Shown here: one piece after another, positions 12,162 through 24,869 of the stretch
Numbering within the stretch: position 1 is the stretch's first letter
Layout of the letters: every line of letters starts with the position of its first letter
Assembly: GCF_964204645.1 (NCBI RefSeq)
Contig: NC_134026.1
Coordinates: 2,914,001-2,978,000, forward strand
DNA: 64,000 nt
Direction of reading: 5' to 3'
DNA from: Tubulanus polymorphus
Lineage: Eukaryota > Nemertea > Palaeonemertea > Tubulaniformes > Tubulanidae
The notes under the pieces: model-generated
Databases searched by the model: none
Told to the model about the DNA's origin: nothing
What the model saw: the letters and a program-made list of their open reading frames with translations, nothing else
Position numbers and translations under genes: made by a program

Positions 12162-13440
12162 ATAATGGTCTCCTTTTAGATAAAGCTTTTGCTTTCAAAT
12201 ACGTAGCATCGAACAGATTGATGGAGGCTCAAAGTTAAAACTCCATGTGAAAATCGACATATATGATTCATTTCTCAAATTGGTTACACGGGCCTTCGAA
12301 AATATCAATGCCATCAAATTAGTACATCTACAATTCTGCAAATACTTATTATTTGTACATAGAACGTTATGTTCTATGTTTCCTAACCGTGTGATATCTA
12401 CAGGGCAAAGCCACTGTATTGACTCTGTTTAACTATGGTAAGCACAATAAAACTTACAATATCATGTTGAAACTATATCTCAGTTTAGGCGTTAACTCAA
12501 CAGACCTACGACTCAAAACTAGGCGCTCGACGCGACCATACTCCTAGTGACTAACCAACTCGACTTATCTATCAACCTAAGATCGAAGACCAATATCGTG
12601 AATTAATGGAGCTTAGCTTTTATTAGACTCTAAGAAGGATATTTCTGTCACATTGCAAAACACATGACACATCTTTTTACAAACTCATTATAAAATAGTT
12701 TTCTCTATATTGAAATATTCAAACGTAGAGTTCCTTTCTCAGGCCTAAGGAACCTAATTATCTAACTAATTATCTAACTATTTTCAATATTCGACTCAAC
12801 AATTATTTTCATACTCCATTCCACGCAATCAGGTAAATTTTTTAAACTATGTTACCTATCAGACTGGTCTGAAAAAGGGTGATATTAGTAAAAAAATCAA
12901 TACTTTACTACAGATGTCTTTGCCGCTGCTAGATCTCAGTGTTCCTGAGATAAACCATTGTCTCTGCTGCTCCTGATAAAATGTTTTATAGAAATCAACC
13001 ACTGATTGTAGAAGATTCCATCGTTGAGTGATTAATCCGTACTGGCTCCTAAACTTCTCATCTGGGCTTCTGCAGTTTTCATCAGCAAATGGGTCAATGG
13101 GTATTTGTCTACTTGTGTCTTCTTCAGGCCATTATTTCCGGGATGTAGTTTGACTGAAACAAAGTGAAGAAAGCAAAACATTTTAGACAGATTTATCATA
13201 ACTTACATGTCATTTCAAATTACAAGCCACCGTGTTTTTCACTTAGTTTATATAGTAATTTCCAAAATCAGAATTAGGTTCATTGACATCAATTGCCGAT
13301 TTAAACCCCAATAAATAATTACAGTAGTAGGACTAGTTCATCAATGTTTAAGCTTGGAGTAATCATTTGAAAAATTTATTACTCCAAGGTGTAAGACTAG
13401 TAAAGATAAAAGTTCTAAGATCAGCCATGTGGACAGGTAA
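12162..13440. other. No recognised gene
   Basis: AT-rich intergenic DNA with short open frames only. None shows a domain, a signal peptide with a following donor, or paired splice sites in phase. Confidence 0.4.
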
Positions 13441-13814
13441 ATAGATTTCGATGATAATCACTTATCAAATGATATTCATATGAGGCCTGAAATTTCTATA
13501 TACCGGTAATTTCCATCTAATGAGTTTGATTCTTCTGTGGGTTGTTCAAATCCGTAGATTTCATTCAGATGAGTAGTTGATTTTATGCTGGTCTCTTTCT
13601 TATAGTTGAAACTTAGCTGCAATGAGTAAATAAATATATCCTGTAATCACGACATTTAGAAATCATCGTAATAACTCCATGTATATCAAGTTACCTTTTA
13701 TGATTGCTGGTTTCATCATCGACGAGGATCTCCTAAGTCGGTTGGTTTCTGTGCACTGTTTTCTCTAATTGGCAGATTTTTGATGAGTTGTTGACCTCAA
13801 GCTCTCGTTTGACT

Positions 13815-13860
13815 TTTCGAGTTGGTGTCCCTTACAAACCTACCACACCTGCTGGGAGCG
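13815..13860. repeat. Dispersed repeat shared with 58.5 kb
   Basis: The stretch ttggtgtcccttacaaacct followed by accacacctg and ggagcga recurs almost unchanged at 58506-58545 in the same orientation. The LRR gene intron copy lies 45 kb away. It marks a dispersed element whose ends I cannot define. Confidence 0.6.
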
Positions 13861-14055
13861 ATACAGCGGTTTTTTTAAAATCGGAAATCGAAGTACAGAT
13901 ATAGTTGCGTGATCGGCGGTCGTTTTTACAGATCTTTTTTTTTAAGTCCAAGAACATAATTGGTAATTCGGTTCCGGTTCATTCAAACAATCTTTTATTC
14001 TGCCTAATTCTGATTTTGGAAATTACTTTATTGTTGAAGATAAATTTACAATATT

Positions 14056-14640
14056 TGGTCTTTTTTTAATGGAACTAGTCCGAAAGTTTACAATGTTTAA
14101 TAATTTTGTCTAACTTCAATTTTTTTGGTCGTTTTCATCGTTTAAATAGTCGAAGCACATATTAAGTTACTGATTGGGGTCTACTTTTTTTCTGCCTAAT
14201 TTAATACATCGAGATTTGGGAAATAACTATATTTTACAATATTTGGTCTTTTTTTCATGTAACTAGTCCGAAAGTTTACAAGGTTGAATAATTTTATCTA
14301 TTTTTTTTCTGCCTAATTTAATACATCGAGATTTTGGAAATAACTATATTTTACAATATTTGGTCTTTTTTTCATGTAACTAGTCCGAAAGTTTACAAGG
14401 TTGAATAATTTTATCTATTTTTTTCTGCCTAATTTGATACATCAAGATTTGGGAAATAACTATATTTTACAATATTTGGTCTTTTTTTCATGTAACTAGT
14501 CCGAAAGTTTACAAGGTTGAATAATTTTGTCTATTTTTTTCTGCCTAATTTAATACATCGAGATTTTGGAAATAACTATATTTTACAATATTTGGTCTTT
14601 TTTTCATGTAACTAGTCCGAAAGTTTACAAGGTGGGAGAA
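14056..14640. repeat. 116-bp minisatellite, about four copies
   Basis: The unit contains ttttacaatatttggtcttt, then catgtaactagtccgaaagt, then ctgcctaatttaatacatcg. The 'catgtaacta' word falls at 14256, 14373, 14489 and 14605, giving spacings of 117, 116 and 116. A more diverged first copy starts near 14056. Near identity between the last four units suggests recent expansion. Confidence 0.85.
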
Positions 14641-16044
14641 TTTTGTCTAACTTTAATTTTTTTGTCATTTTCACCGTTTAAATTTGTCTAATTTTTTAAA
14701 GTTTATTGTAGTTTTTCTCGAGTATGTCTGAAATCGAAGTACATAATTGGGAAATTCGATTCCGGTTCATTCAAACTATCTTCCAATCAGTCTGAAACGG
14801 CAAGCTGAAGAAAAGAGCAGAACCTTTTGAGCAGAAAATCCTTTGGAATATCACTGATCATAATTATCATGTCAATTCATATATAAGATCAGCAACGTGG
14901 ATCGATACGTAGATTTTAATAATAGTCTTAAATGATGTTTATGAAATTCAACTCATATAGTAATTCATCTATATTCTAAATATCTAAGCAATGGTTGATT
15001 ATTATAGTTTAACAGCAATTCAACTAAAGCATCTATAGACATCTCTAGGAATACCAGAGTTACAACAAATTTAGTAATGCATAATCAATCTTATCAAATC
15101 GTTTTTGAACTGTTTTCTCTTCTATCTTCTTGAAATTCTTGATGTGTCTTTTATTGAAACCCAGGCCCATCATACAGTGCAAACCTGCTAGTAATATTCT
15201 GCAAAGCCTTAAAGATTCAATAAATCCCACGCACAAGAGACAGAGTTAAAACATACCCAGTATTCTTTATCTATCAATCAATATTAAATTATACAGTTGT
15301 CTTATCAACCCCTATGGTTTAGATTTGAGCACTTTTACCTTATATGAAGATGCTGAATTAGATACCTAATCAATAAGTTAATTGATAATGTCCTAGCTAT
15401 AATTGAAATTGTCTCGGACAATATCTTATATGGGGCTTGAAATTTCTACACGAGAAGAATTTCAGATCCGGTACAAATTTGAATTAATCACTATTTGAAC
15501 TGCTAATTTTGCATCAGAGCTTTTGATACCTAGCTTAATTAACCCAGAATCCCCCAAAACCTAACTGATTCAACAGATCCCACACACACACGTGGCCCAG
15601 TTAGACGCAGATGACATTGCGCGATACAGTCGTCTCATCCACTGTGCAATTTTGAATAAGTTTCACTTATATTCATTACATTGAATTAATTCTAATCAAA
15701 TTCTAGGTATCTAAGCGAACCATTAATTAGTAATCATACTAGCTATATTTTAATTGTCAGTCGAACAATATTTATATGGAGCCTGAAAATCTACATGAGT
15801 AGAATTTCAGATGTGGTGAATTCGTCACTATTTGAATTCATCAGAAATTAAAGATAAAAAGGCATATTTTTAGTGGTAAATTAGAAATTCCCTTAGCCGA
15901 ATGGCTATATAATCTTTATTTCCCTTTTACAGTACACTGTGTATAAGGATCGAAAGACCTTGTTATGACTGGACCTCCCTGGTGCAGTGCGAGTCATGAT
16001 GCTGGAATATAGATTGAAGGAGAGGGGTTAGTAAAAGATAGCTA

Positions 16045-16325
16045 TTAGCAAGAGGAATAAGACCTAAGTTTAGGATATCCTGTCAGAATAAGGCTCTCAA
16101 TCTGACATACACAGTGAAATTGAAATATTCCCCCTTCCAAATTGAGGAATGTATTTGTGCACAGATTTGTTTTATCTCCCTTCGATCGGAAGTAAATCTG
16201 CGTTAAATGATTTTGGCAATATGTGTCAAAACTAATACAGCTATATGAAGACACAATAGGTTCACTAGATACAGATAAATAAATGTGCTCAGATACACAT
16301 GTATCAGCTTTAAATGTCCATGGAC
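16045..16325 (-). pseudogene. Possible Cys-rich orphan exon
   Basis: On the minus strand a 3' splice site (ATTTTTAATTCAG) opens into a frame of about 93 codons starting GPWTFKADTC and ending at a stop. It has eight cysteines in a spacing that looks like a folded extracellular domain. No donor, upstream exon or promoter was found, and the flanks are repeats. It could be the last exon of an unseen gene or a captured fragment. No family recognised. Confidence 0.25.
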
Positions 16326-17427
16326 CTGAATTAAAAATATTTTCACATAACAAATGAATTTACCTTAATTGTAGATATCTAAGTAATACGTTAATGAGTA
16401 ATTCAAGCTATATTCTAATTGTCAGTTAAACGATATCTACTATGCGTCACTTGACACACAGTAATGCTTTTAGATATTATTTGAATCAGTTAGGTTTCGG
16501 TAAATTTTGGCAATATTGAAGAGCATGACCAGTCGCCGTAAGTACGGCAGTTTAAGATGCAAGTACTGATCAGTCGATGAGACTAATTCAGATGTGCTCA
16601 TACATATATCAGCTATATTTAAATTGTCAGTTTAACGACATATATTATGGACCTGTAATACATATAGTTTTTGATCTTACATGAAATATTGATTGTGGAA
16701 TCTTAATTATGAACATCTAAGCCATTTGTTAATGAGCAATTTGTCCTAGCTATATATATGATAATTGTCAGTTAATCAATAATCATAGCGCAAAACAAGG
16801 CACAGAGTATGGCTCTGGGGAATGATTTGAATCAATTTAAGCTTTGTTTCATTCTAGATTTGTCAAAGTGCTGAGACGTAATCATAGTTTCTAAAAGATG
16901 CACAGTCCGTAGTTTTTTCCCCATATTACACCAGATCTCGATAGAGCCCTAGACACTATTTTATACATCTTTCATTAATGCAATGGGTAAAGCAGCACAT
17001 AATATATACTGTAAAGTGCCTGAATGTTTATAAATGTATCAATATACTATTCGTAAAAAAATCTATTAACTGATGATAAAGTTTAATTGATATATATCTT
17101 TACAAATAAAGCCAGCCTAAATGTATACGGGGCCCTAAAATATCTACACCAAAAAAATTTCTCATCAAACATTATAAGATATTGAATGATTGCTAATATC
17201 TAAGCGATTGGTTGATTAGTAAATTGTCCTATCTCTATATCTTGATTGTCAGTTAAACAATAGTCATATGAGGCCTGAAATATCTACGGTACATTCGAAA
17301 AATTTCAAATGTCACATAAGATAATGAATTTATCTTAATTGTACATACTTAAAAAAATCTGAATTAATAACTGACCAATCTTCATTTTAATTATCAGCCA
17401 AAGTAGGCCTATATTTATTTTTATTTT

Positions 17428-17432
<5 letters not shown>

Positions 17433-17514
<82 letters not shown>
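17433..17514. repeat. (TA)n microsatellite
   Basis: About 41 uninterrupted TA dinucleotides, preceded by A/T-rich imperfect sequence. Confidence 0.95.
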
Positions 17515-17517
<3 letters not shown>

Positions 17518-18111
17518 GCCTTTATTTTAAGGGACCTCACTCATTGATTTCGTCTAATAGTGTAAATATTTAAACAATCATAGCCTTAGTTATATTTCAT
17601 TTTACTATATACAATATACCAGCCACAGAGCCTCAATAAAGTAGTGCGGAGATGCCGAGCTTGACCAGCGTCTCTATCCTTTCCAGTGCCTATGCATTTT
17701 GCTTCAGGTATGAAAAATCAACTTAGCTTTATGTCCCGGATTGTATGCATTCCTGTTGCTTATGCAGAATGAGGTCAAGACTGCCAGGTTCGGTTGCGGC
17801 AGGTCTTTCGGTGGTTGATTTATTCAAGGTGGAGTCTTTTGTGGTCACTTCTGGTGGGTAGATTTTAGGTTGATATCAAGCTGGGCATTTCCAGATTACG
17901 TTTAGCTGAAATGAGCAAAAGAATGATATTCTGTAGTTACACAATCCTTTCTGTATCATCCATCGTAATTTACATGTGTATCAACTTAACTTTCAATATT
18001 GCTGAGTTAAGTGTTCTTTTTTCGCCATCTTCTGTAGTCGCCTTCTACCATCTTCTTCTTCTTCTTGGGAGTCCTGAAATGAAAAAAAAGAGAAGAGCGA
18101 TGAAAACCTGG

Positions 18112-18903
18112 TACGGAACAAAACTAATGTTCGAAAGCTTTACAGCTCTCCGTCGCCGGTCACATGCCCAGAACACCAGACAAAGAGCCAGCCAGGAATA
18201 TACTGCCCTCTACACGCCCTCACACAGAACGCGAAAACCAGGATGACGACGCCTCACATTCCCCATCTAACTGCAGGATGTACTGGGCGACGTCAGTAAC
18301 TGACACACCTGTAAAATTGCACGAAACACAAATAGTGCAGTACAACCAGCTTGACCGGGTTGAGATTCAGGATCTCAACTAGCACCCAAAAGCGTGACAA
18401 GAGACTTCATCCACTGACCGAGGTTGTCACAAGGACACAATGAAACTAGCACTCACAAGCCGACGAGAGACTTCATCCACTGACCGAGGTTATCACAAGG
18501 ACACAATGAAAACTAGCACTCAAACTAGAAATCAAAGAGCGTGACAGTAGAATCATCCCTCAGTCAACTCAGAATACCAGAAACAAAGAGCGTGACAGTA
18601 GAATCATCCCTCATCCGGGTGGTCACAAGGACACAATGGATGCTAGTAGCGTGACAATCCAGTATAACCACTCCATTTGTATCCCGCGCAATCCCACAGA
18701 TATGCCCGTCATTGACATCACTCAGCACACTTTGTAGATAGGTGGGGGCAGTGAGGCCTCGTCATCCTAGTTTGCGTGTTCCGTATGAGGGCGTGTAGAG
18801 GGCAGAATTTCCTGACCGACTCTTTGTCTGACATCCTCGACACATGACCGGCGAAGAAGAGCTGACGCTTTCGGACATTAGTTTCGTTCCAGCAAACGTT
18901 GAA
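18112..18903. mobile_element. Foldback-like element with LINE-related arms
   Basis: About 150 bp on the left (18112-18258) reappears inverted on the right (about 18745-18903); both carry ctgccctctacacgccctca. Between the arms are direct repeats: a ~66-bp unit containing gagacttcatccactgaccg plus aggtt is present twice (18400-18515), and another containing gagcgtgacagtagaatcat is present twice (18535-18610). Read on the minus strand, the right arm encodes RKRQLFFAGHVSRMSD. This resembles the LRWxGHVxRM motif near the C-terminus of many LINE polyproteins. Inverted long arms around internal tandem repeats are the classic foldback design. Confidence 0.55.
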
Positions 18904-20386
18904 ATTCGACAGAGAAATCGGCCCTGAAAAATAAAACGGGTTAGAACCTGCAAAAAAGAACGGATTAAACACAGAACAGTACAGGACAGCACAGAGACAC
19001 ACAGTAATACACAAAACATAAAGACGTCGTTCCTCAGGAAGCAGGAACAGGAGCAGGAGCGGGAGCGCAGCGAAAATCGCCAGGAGGAGAATCCACGGTA
19101 GCATGTTCACAGTGTGAGTAAGCTGAGGTGAATGGTCTATGCTTGTGTACACCGTGGTCAGCCGGTGACGTATTCAATAGCGCGTGTCAGAATGATATCA
19201 ACAACTCTGAAAACCCGCAATTGTGTCTCTATTGTTGAATGGATTTACATTTTGAGGTTCCACCGCCGGGTTGAATACGCGCCAGTAGTCAGCTGAACAA
19301 TATAGTGGAGGAACTTTAATAAGGCCATGAAATAAATTACTTGATTCCCAACAGCTACTTCCGAATTTATAAGCATCCGCCTGTTTTTTTTTCTTAAATT
19401 CTAGAATAATTTATAAATTATACCGACCGATAGCACTTCCAGTACAGATTCACACCAACACAGGTCTTCCTATCATAGAAACCGCGTAAACATTTACTAA
19501 TGAAATTAGTTTATTAGTCACGGACAGTTCATGCACCCCGAGATAACTACCTCACATGCACGAGGAAAGCGGTCTATTTGAGTCATTGGGGGAAAACCCA
19601 CTAATACCATGTATTCACGATTATTCATCATTCATACTGTTTTTACAGAATCCCGTCAATAGACAGATTTTCAGTAAAAAAAACTCCTCGATGCAATTGA
19701 GGGGAGATATATGAGGCATTTTTAATTACTTGGAGCCAGAAAATGAACGATCATGAAATGCGGCTTGAAGGTGAACTTTTTTGGGCGCGAAAAAATTGGA
19801 CAAAACGAACGTAAAGTCAAAGACACATGCTAACATTTAATATGATAGAAAACCATGCAATAAACATGTGAAGGGGCAACGGGTTGTTAATTTTCGGGTT
19901 TCAGGATCGCTAGCCCTGTTACGTTAGAGATTGTACTGAATGTCTCAATGCGTCAATATTCCCTGATACGCTACAAAAGCGGTCGTCACCGTAATAGTTA
20001 TGAACGACCTACATATGTATCTACGGAGGTCAATCGCTGAATGCTGGTACTTAAGTAATTAAAAACTAATTAAAGATTAAGTAATTTTAATTACTTTGAA
20101 CTTATAAGTCGTGGAGTCTCTTTTCTCTCATGGACCCCTTTCGGTGAGGCCAGTGAACCCGTTTATCCCGAGATTTTGTGGTCATTCCAAAAACCTCATT
20201 CTGTCGACACAGAAAACCGATGCCCTAATCTCGCTATTCATCCATATAAACACATAATGAAGATGATTGCTAGGCAATAAAATACTAACCTACGAGTGTT
20301 TATTGCGCACAAATAGCAACGTTTGAACTGTTTTATCACTGAAGACTGATAGTTCTTGTAGCTCGTGTACATAAGTTGTAGTGAAA
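18904..20386. other. Intergenic, upstream of the Ig-like genes
   Basis: No coding exon supported. A hydrophobic minus-strand frame across 18718-19152 runs into the foldback arm and is not taken as a gene. 20100-20386 should contain the promoter of the first Ig-like gene. No clear TATA box was found. Confidence 0.4.
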
Positions 20387-21982
20387 ATGAATCCTCTGCG
20401 AAAATCAATTTTGTTTTTTCTGATTGGAATCTTTTGTTTTGTATTGCCGAGTAACGGTAGTCTTGACAGTGTGAGTATCATGATCACTAATTTTGCATCA
20501 GATTAAACATTGTAAATATTCATATGGTTTGAATTCATATTTCTATGACATGCGAAGGGAAACTGTAAAGAATACCTCGGGAAGATACACGAATTGAAAG
20601 TGATATCACCGTTCAGCGAAACAGAAATCAAGATTTCGCTAGATATTGTAACTAGTTTGGAAGTTGACGTCCGAGCTGAAATAAGTCAAATGGATTATTT
20701 GTTTTTAGAGAAAGGTAATAATTAATTTCCGTTATATATAGTTACGTTTTGCTGATTAAGGAACCGGGTACCAACAATTCTCGGTCGATTATCTTTACAA
20801 TTACGACAAGCTGATTCGAATTGTGTTACGGGTACGTGATTATCTTAGCACTTTTTTGAAAAGGTAAAGAGACGCTAGACAAAGGGAACGACCGCAAAGT
20901 GATAAAATTCAGCATCGACATCGGACCACGTAGAGATACGAAATATCCCCTGAAAATCGGAATCTATCTCAGAGGATGTTCGTCTTATGCCATCAAGATA
21001 CCAGTCAACATAATGGCAGACAGTTCAGAACTGTTCGACCTAGAATTACCAAAAATAAATGCACTGTCACCACGAGTGGTTCGCATAAAACCAGGAGTTG
21101 ATTTGTACCTCAATCTTGAGATGGAGGCGTACGGTAGACCACGAGAGAATGCATTTTGGTTCAAAGCCGTTTCGGCTGATGGGAAATACATTGCAGAATT
21201 ACCAGATACTGGTGCCTACGTCACCGAAGGTATGCGATGTCTTTAAATCCTGGCTTATCATCTAAGATGAAAAAGATGTTGTTTTTAACGCTGATTCTTC
21301 GGCCTCGTATAAAATGCTTAATCCATGTTTTCAAATTCCTTTTTTCAAAGCGTCATCGGAACCGATTCCAACTGAAACTAATGCTGCTAATTCTAACATA
21401 AGCTATTCGTCGATACGGTCAAAAATTACGATCGACAAAAGCTCAGAATCTAGGCGTGGAGACTACTGCGCTTCTTATGCGCAGGAAATCACTAACGGTC
21501 ACGGGATTGGTGACCTCCAGTATATCATTTGCTGTAAAGTGGTCGATGACGTCACGGATTTCGGCTCTGTACGTAACGTAATGATTTTTGGAATCAATGC
21601 TCGTGAATTATCAAATACCTGGTACAACGACACTTACACATTATTCAAAGGCCAAATTTCGGTGTCCAGCAATTTCAGAGATATGATCGAGATAGTTGCT
21701 GTCGGTTGGCCCACACCGTATATGAGACTTTACAAGTTATCAGCCGACGGTGATGAAATACACGTTAAACCGGATTTTCTTTACGAATATCTTTCTGATC
21801 GCGTGTTGAAATTGGCGGTAAACGAAAATACGGCAGGACAATATAGAGTTGATGTTGGATATCTTGCACCGTTGGAATCTAAAAGGTTTCAAGTAAAGCT
21901 GATCGAAATGCCTCAGTTTAACTATTATAAAGTAGTGAACGGGTCCGCGACTGTGGAGCAAATAAGGCGATCCAACTTGTAA
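20387..21982 (+). CDS. Secreted Ig-like protein, copy 1 (4 exons)
   Basis: Exons 20387-20470, 20558-20714, 20864-21229 and 21351-21982 join in phases 0, 1 and 1 to give 412 aa. Exon 1 is a signal peptide (ILFFLIGIFCFVLPSNG). The rest is beta-rich. One Ig-like fold appears to straddle the exon 3/4 border: strands B-C (LNLEMEAYGRP...FWFK) come from exon 3 and strands E-F (ITIDKSSESRRGDYCASYAQ) from exon 4. A second Ig-like unit follows (EIVAVGWPTPYMRLYKLSAD ... LKLAVNENTAGQYRVDV). The first keeps only the F-strand Cys and the second has neither canonical Cys. No membrane anchor is seen. The next gene downstream is a close paralogue in the same orientation. No named family was recognised; the Ig call comes from pattern reading, and the function is unknown. 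Confidence 0.75.
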
Positions 21983-22022
21983 GAGTCGAAATTGTAAACT
22001 AAGAATAGATTCGTATATTCAT

Positions 22023-22323
22023 GGGCGTCACTAGAGGGGTCGGGGTGCGAATAACCCCCCTCTTTGAATCCATGTTCCGCATTTTTTGGTTCCAACTTTT
22101 GTTTTTTTTTTCATATTTTGGAAAAGTTTATAAATATTTTGCCTCGAAAGTTCGGAAAACGCCCTCCAAGCTCCGAATTTTAAAAATTAAGACTTAAAAC
22201 ATTCAAGCGCTTTTGAGGATTCAGAAATGTTCGTCTACGCTTCGACGGATGATGTGCTATAAGAATGGCATAGTTCCGCTTCTTTTAATTCTAGCCCTCC
22301 TTAAAAAAATCCTGGTGACGCCC
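22023..22323. mobile_element. MITE-like element, GGGCGTCAC ends
   Basis: The ~300-bp segment begins gggcgtcactagaggggtc and ends ggtgacgccc, so the termini are inverted repeats of about 10 bp. It has no coding capacity. The ends resemble those of hAT-type non-autonomous elements, but I could not find a clear 8-bp target duplication. It sits just past the stop of the first Ig-like gene. Confidence 0.55.
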
Positions 22324-22897
22324 CTGATGACGTCTAGACTGTATGTTCATGTAAGAATATCATAGAAATATTCGTGATATGCACGCACCGACGTATTATT
22401 ATAATCTGATCAAACAAAACAAAAGATGAAATTATTGGTTTTCTTTTTGATATCCCAGAACATTTCATTGCATGTAACGCATTATTGAACTGCAAAGAGA
22501 AGAATCAGATCGTAATTTAAAATCCTCCTAAAGATTTATGCAAACGTAACTATTTAGTCAATCGCCTTTACAAAATAGCGAAGAATCAACCCAGTATTTC
22601 TACGGGCATTTTCAAGGATGGTGTGAGTCTCCGAGGCGTAAGCTTGAAATTTTGCCATCATTCTAGAAAAAAATATCATTATTTCGGCTCAGGAAACATG
22701 CATTGTGATATCGCATTCATTTTACACCCGTAAATGCAAACGCCATACGAGGTTGATTGCTATAATAACTGCGTACTAATAACACAATTACTAAACTACT
22801 CAACTACGATAGATTACTGTTTTTTGTTTTTCTATCGGATATAAGGGCTGATATATTAGTCTAGCTTGAGTGCGAATCACACGCATATATAATAAGA

Positions 22898-24474
22898 ATG
22901 AAGCCTCAGTGCAAAATGATTTTGCTGTTTTTGATTGTAATTTTTTGTCCTGTATTCGCGAGTTACGGTAGTCCTGACAGTGTAAGTACATGTTCATACT
23001 AGTGAATTACGTTTACATAGTAATATATTCAATTGGAAGGTTTACATATGTTTTCCTATTTCGCAAAGGGAAACTGCAAAGAAAATCTGGGCAAGATACA
23101 CGAATTGAAAGTGATATCACCGTTAAACCAAACAGAAATCAAAATTTCGCTAGATATTGTAACTAGTTTGGAAGTCGATGTCAGAGCTGAAATTAGTGAA
23201 ATGGAATTATTATTCTTAGAGAAAGGTAATAATAACAAATTGACTTTATAGTCATGGTTTTCTGACTAAGGTATGAATAAGTCTTGGTCGATTATCTTCC
23301 CAATCACGAGTCGATTCGAACTTTTATAACGTGTACCGTTTTTGTGATTGTTTACAAAGGTAAAGAGACGCTAAACAAAGGGAACAACCGCATAGTGATA
23401 AAATTTAGCATCGACATTGGACCAAATAGACATCCGCTCTATCATCCGCAAATTGGGATCTATCTCAGAGGATGTTCCTCTTATGCCATCAAGATACCAA
23501 TCAACATAATGGCAGACAGTTCAGAATTGTTCGACTTAGAATTACCAAAAATAAAAGCACTGTCACCACGAGTGGTTCGCATAAAACCAGGAGTTGATAT
23601 GGAACTGAATCTTGAGATGGAGGCGTACGGTAGACAAGGACACAATGCACGTTGGTTTAAACCTTTTTCGGCCGATGGAAATTATGTTTATGGGTTACCG
23701 GAAAGTATGTTTTACAGTGAAGGTAAAACTTCTTATAGTAAATTAAGTAAAATATTTTCTTTTAATGCAGATTTCATACTCCGACGCAAAATGCTTAAAC
23801 CATGTTTTTAACAATTTTTTTTCAAAGCCTCATCGGAACGAATTCGAACTGAAACTAACGCTGCTAATTCTACCGTGAGCTATATGTCGATACGGTCAAA
23901 ACTTAAAATCGAAAGAAATTCAGAATTTAAGCGTGGAGACTACTGCGCTGGTTATGCGCAGCACATCGCTAACACTTACGGAATTAGTAAACTTGATTTC
24001 GTCGTTTGCTCTGAAGTGGTCGATGACGTCACGGATTTCGGCTGTGTACGTAACATAATCATACACGGACTCAATGCCCGCGAACAATTAAATACCTGGT
24101 ACAACGACACTTACACATTATTCAAAGGCCAAATTCCGGTGTCCAGCAATTTCAGAGATATGATCGAGATAGTTGCTGTCGGTTGGCCCACACCGTATAT
24201 GAGACTTTACAAGTTATCAGCCGACGGTGATGAAATACAAGTTAAACCGGATTTTCTTTACGAATATTTTTCGGATCGCGTGTTGAAATTGGCGGTAAAC
24301 GAAAATACGGCAGGACATTATAGAGTTGACGTTGGATATCTTGCACCGGTAGAGTCTAAAAGGTTTCAAGTAAAGCTGATCGAAATGCCCGAGTTTGATA
24401 AACCAATGTGCTGTAATATGACAATGTTACGGTCCAAAATGGAACATATAATGGAATTGATGCATGTATCATAA
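22898..24474 (+). CDS. Secreted Ig-like protein, copy 2 (4 exons)
   Basis: Paralogue of the gene at 20.4 kb with the same exon plan: 22898-22981, 23069-23225, 23360-23722 and 23828-24474, same phases, 416 aa. Signal peptide KMILLFLIVIFCPVFASYGS. The two proteins are very similar in exon 2, in much of exon 3 and in the second Ig-like unit. They differ in the N-terminal part of exon 4 (ISKLDFVVCSEV against IGDLQYIICCKV) and completely in the last ~20 residues, where this copy has a Cys pair (DKPMCCNMTML). It is soluble by prediction. The gene arose by local tandem duplication; whether both copies are expressed cannot be told from sequence. Confidence 0.75.
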
Positions 24475-24869
24475 TATATACACGTCTCTCTCTCTCTAAT
24501 CATACCCAATGTCATAAATGTTTTTATGATATGCTCGCGTGCATCACAATCTAATCATGATAAAATCAAACACAAGAAATTAATGTTTTCTTTTTGAAGT
24601 TCCAGAATCTCCATCGAACTGCTGACAGACAAAAAAACAGATCGTAATCAAAAATCCTCCAAATCCATATGCATAAGCGCTACTGTCAAAAACAAACACT
24701 GAACGATATCTTTAAGGAACACATTTATTACGCTAGACTATTTATAAACACATCACCACAAAATTTGTCGTGTCGCGCAGTATCACCTGAAATCAATAGA
24801 ATATCAACGTTTTAAGATTTACAACTGCGTATAAAATGTCGAGATTTCAATGAAAGTTAGCAGTACTTA
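24475..24869. terminator. 3' flanks of convergent genes, with poly(A) signal
   Basis: This is the gap between the second Ig-like gene (plus) and the EGF/VWA gene (minus). A minus-strand AATAAA at 24724-24729 lies about 140 bases past the EGF/VWA stop and is its likely poly(A) signal. A short (CT)n run occurs at 24486-24497. Confidence 0.5.

Larger units (their letters stand above)
13440..17390. repeat. Many diverged copies of a ~300-bp-spaced repeat
   Basis: A composite motif recurs in order: 'atctaagc...ttgattagta', then 'ctatattttaattgtcagtt' plus 'aacaatattt', then 'atatggagcctgaaatttct' plus 'acatgagtagaattt'. Copies or part-copies lie near 13465, 15425, 15705-15815, 16372-16440, 16725-16780 and 17205-17300. 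They are old and vary in length. A 116-bp minisatellite and a possible exon interrupt the series. Confidence 0.6.

Noticed and set aside
18718-19152. 144-aa frame with a membrane-like N-terminus
   Set aside because: Its C-terminal half is the LINE-like foldback arm; the hydrophobic part has no independent support.
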